DNA from: Corbicula japonica
Taxonomy: Eukaryota > Mollusca > Bivalvia > Venerida > Cyrenidae
Reading direction: 5' to 3'
DNA: 64,000 bases
Assembly: GCA_038501625.1 (NCBI GenBank)
Contig: JAZAYU010000203.1
Span: forward strand, 248,001-312,000
In this document: piece after piece, positions 62,180 through 64,000 of the stretch
Layout of the letters: every line of letters begins with the position of its first letter
How positions within the stretch are numbered: position 1 is the first letter of the stretch
Translations under genes and position numbers: made by a program
The notes under the pieces: generated by a model
Seen by the model: only the letters and a program-made list of their open reading frames with translations
Told to the model about the DNA's origin: nothing
The model's database searches: none

Positions 62180-63050
62180 AATACGCCCGTCAAAAAGTTT
62201 GGCTAATTTGCCACATTTTTCGTATAAATAAAGGGCCATAACTCTTAAGTGCCTGAAGCAACTTGGCTGGTTATCGAACTTGGCAGAGATATTATGCCCA
62301 CCAACATATTCACCAAGTTTGATAAAGACCAGATGAAAACTCTTTGACTTAAAGAGCGTAAACCCTTATTTTGACAATTCAAGACCATAATTCAGGAGTG
62401 CCTGGGGGGATTTGGCTGGTTATAGAACTTGGTCGAGATATTATGTCCACCAACATATTCACCAAGTTTGATAAAGACCGGATGAAAACTCTTTGACTTA
62501 GAGAGCGTAAACCCTTATTTTGGACAATTCAAGGGCCGTAATTCAGGAGTGCCTGGGGGGATTTGACTGGTTATAGAACTTGGTCGAGATATTATGCTCA
62601 CCAACATATTCACCAAGTTTGATAAAGACCGGATGAAAACTCTTTGACTTAGAGAGCGGAAACCCTTATTTTGGACAATTCAAGGGCCATAATTCAGGAG
62701 TGCCTGGGGGATTAGGCTGGTTTTAGAACTTGGTCGAGATATTATGCCCACCAACATATTCACCAAGTTTGATAAAGATCGGATGAAAACTCTTTGACTT
62801 AGAGAGCGTAAACCCTTATTTTGGACAATTCAAGGGCCATAATTCAGGAGTGCCTGGGGGGATTTGGCTGGTTATAGAACTTGGTCGAGATATTATGCCC
62901 ACCAAAATATTCACCAAGTTTGATAAAGACCTGATGAAAACTCTTTGACTTAGAGAGCGGAAACCCTGTGGACGCCGCCCGCCCACCAACCCGCCCGCCC
63001 GCCGAAGGTGTTCCCATAATACGTCCCGTTTTTCAAACGGGCGTATAAAA
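62180..63050. repeat. 150-bp tandem satellite
   Basis: Five units; the word TCTTTGACTT recurs at 62341, 62490, 62641, 62791 and 62942 (spacing 149-151). Internal words are AATTCAGGAGTGCCTGG, GAACTTGGTCGAGATATTAT and CACCAAGTTTGATAAAGA. It ends in a (CCGCC)-rich stretch and a short CCCGTTT/AAACGGG palindrome. Confidence 0.92.
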
Positions 63051-63880
63051 ATAACCCAAATGTGTTCTTTCTAGAAATTGCAAATAAAAATACTAATCGG
63101 AATTACCACCTAAACACAATTTTGTATGACGTGGCACTTAAGTTGAATGGACTTAAAACAAGAAAAAAATTAAAATTTTATGTTAATATTTAACGTATAT
63201 ACACACTTACAATAAGGTTGACATTGATTCACATATTTTTTTAAAGAACATGCCAACCACATGCTTACCACATCTTTTTCATCATATATCTAATCTTTTT
63301 ATGAACAATTCCAATTTCGTAATGATTCACCAATAGTGTTTCATATTAGTTTGTGTCGTCTAGTATAAACTTGTTGTTGTTGTTGCTGTTGTTGTTTTTA
63401 ATCCGGATATCTAGATAGCCTGACATTATCAGCGTTTTAACAAATTTGCACTTCTAATGACATAATAAAGATCATATTTTATGTCAAATGAAATCTAAAA
63501 CCATAAACGCTTGTTTTACCAAATTTACAAAAATATCGATCGGAAGATTTTCCTGTCGGAAAATGCAGGATTCCGATAGGAAAATCTAAATTCCTATCGG
63601 AATTGGAATACGACATCGAATTTCTTTTCTAATTTTCTCAGAAACTAAACAACAAAGAGCATTGAAACCTTCCAGTTTTCCTATTTGGCACATGTACAGT
63701 CACTTAAGAAAAAAAGCTGCAAGAAAATCGTTAAAGTTTTTAAAAAAAGTTTTCGGAAAATATAATATTCCGAAAATTCACGAGATCGTGTTATTGAATG
63801 ATTTCACAGGAAAATTGTACCAATTTCATAATTTCATATTTGCATGTTAAACAATAAAAGAAATTCATTTACAATTACAA
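63051..63880. other. AT-rich stretch with a short hairpin
   Basis: ATTCCGATAGGAA and TTCCTATCGGAAT (about 63571-63604) form a perfect hairpin. A 62-codon lysine-rich open frame at 63662-63850 has no recognisable domain. Confidence 0.5.
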
Positions 63881-63884
63881 ATTT

Positions 63885-64000
63885 AATTGTTAAATTATAC
63901 AATGTACAAGAAACCAGAAATATCTTTTAAAAGATAAATAGAGTTGATGGAAAAGATTGTTATATTATAAGAAAGAAAGAAATATAGAGCGGCGAAACAA
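63885..64000. repeat. Second copy of sequence found downstream of the MAM stop
   Basis: AGAAATATCTTTTAAAAG, GTTGATGGAAAAGA and GAAATATAGAGCGG match 57855-57925 in the same order. Confidence 0.7.

Noticed and set aside
63662..63850. 62-codon lysine-rich open frame before the duplicated 3' segment
   Set aside because: No match in content to the MAM last exon, no acceptor or domain; left unassigned.

Overview
The window looks like AT-rich nuclear DNA from a lophotrochozoan animal, most probably a bivalve mollusc. Genes are split by GT-AG introns, spacing is wide, and most of the sequence is dispersed repeats, minisatellites, hairpin elements and decayed transposons of the kind common in bivalve genomes. 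I cannot name the species. No operon-like, plasmid, viral or bacterial gene organisation is visible. Gene models below were built by hand from splice signals, reading-frame phase and domain motifs, because most real exons are short and the longest open frames are often accidental.

Layout. 1-8 kb: no recognised gene; a foldback element, a small MITE and the first copies of two dispersed families, here called A and B. 8.2-10.8 kb: a decayed non-LTR retrotransposon on the minus strand. 10.9-15.5 kb (-): a three-exon gene for a 350-residue protein with an N-terminal membrane segment and a complete H-Y-E PARP (ADP-ribosyltransferase) domain. 18.07 kb (+): an isolated signal-peptide exon behind a TATA box. 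19.7-22.9 kb (-): a four-exon gene for a 166-residue tetraspan protein of the claudin/PMP22 type. 29.9-31.0 kb (-): an intronless, divergent class A GPCR.

31.3-57.8 kb (+) is the main find: a 21-exon gene, head-to-head with the GPCR, whose exons join in one open frame of 580 residues. The product is a signal peptide, three 12-cysteine Ly6/uPAR-like (LU, three-finger) repeats, a short linker, one immunoglobulin domain and one C-terminal MAM domain, with no visible membrane anchor. Each LU repeat is built from four exons with the same phase pattern, so the module spread by tandem duplication. Its introns hold several minisatellites; three of them start at a 5' splice site and reiterate donor-like sequence. 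Introns also hold long hairpins, clustered TGACGTCA palindromes, SINEs and a deleted mariner element.

58-64 kb: a tRNA-Val-like pseudogene, a full-length family B copy, an 804-bp TIR element with TA target duplication, a probable PAN/apple-type exon of another secreted protein, a 150-bp satellite and, at the window edge, a second copy of sequence found downstream of the MAM exon.

How the products might work together is inference only: a secreted LU-Ig-MAM adhesion or recognition protein, an orphan receptor and a junction-type tetraspan all act at or outside the cell surface, while the PARP would act at a membrane.
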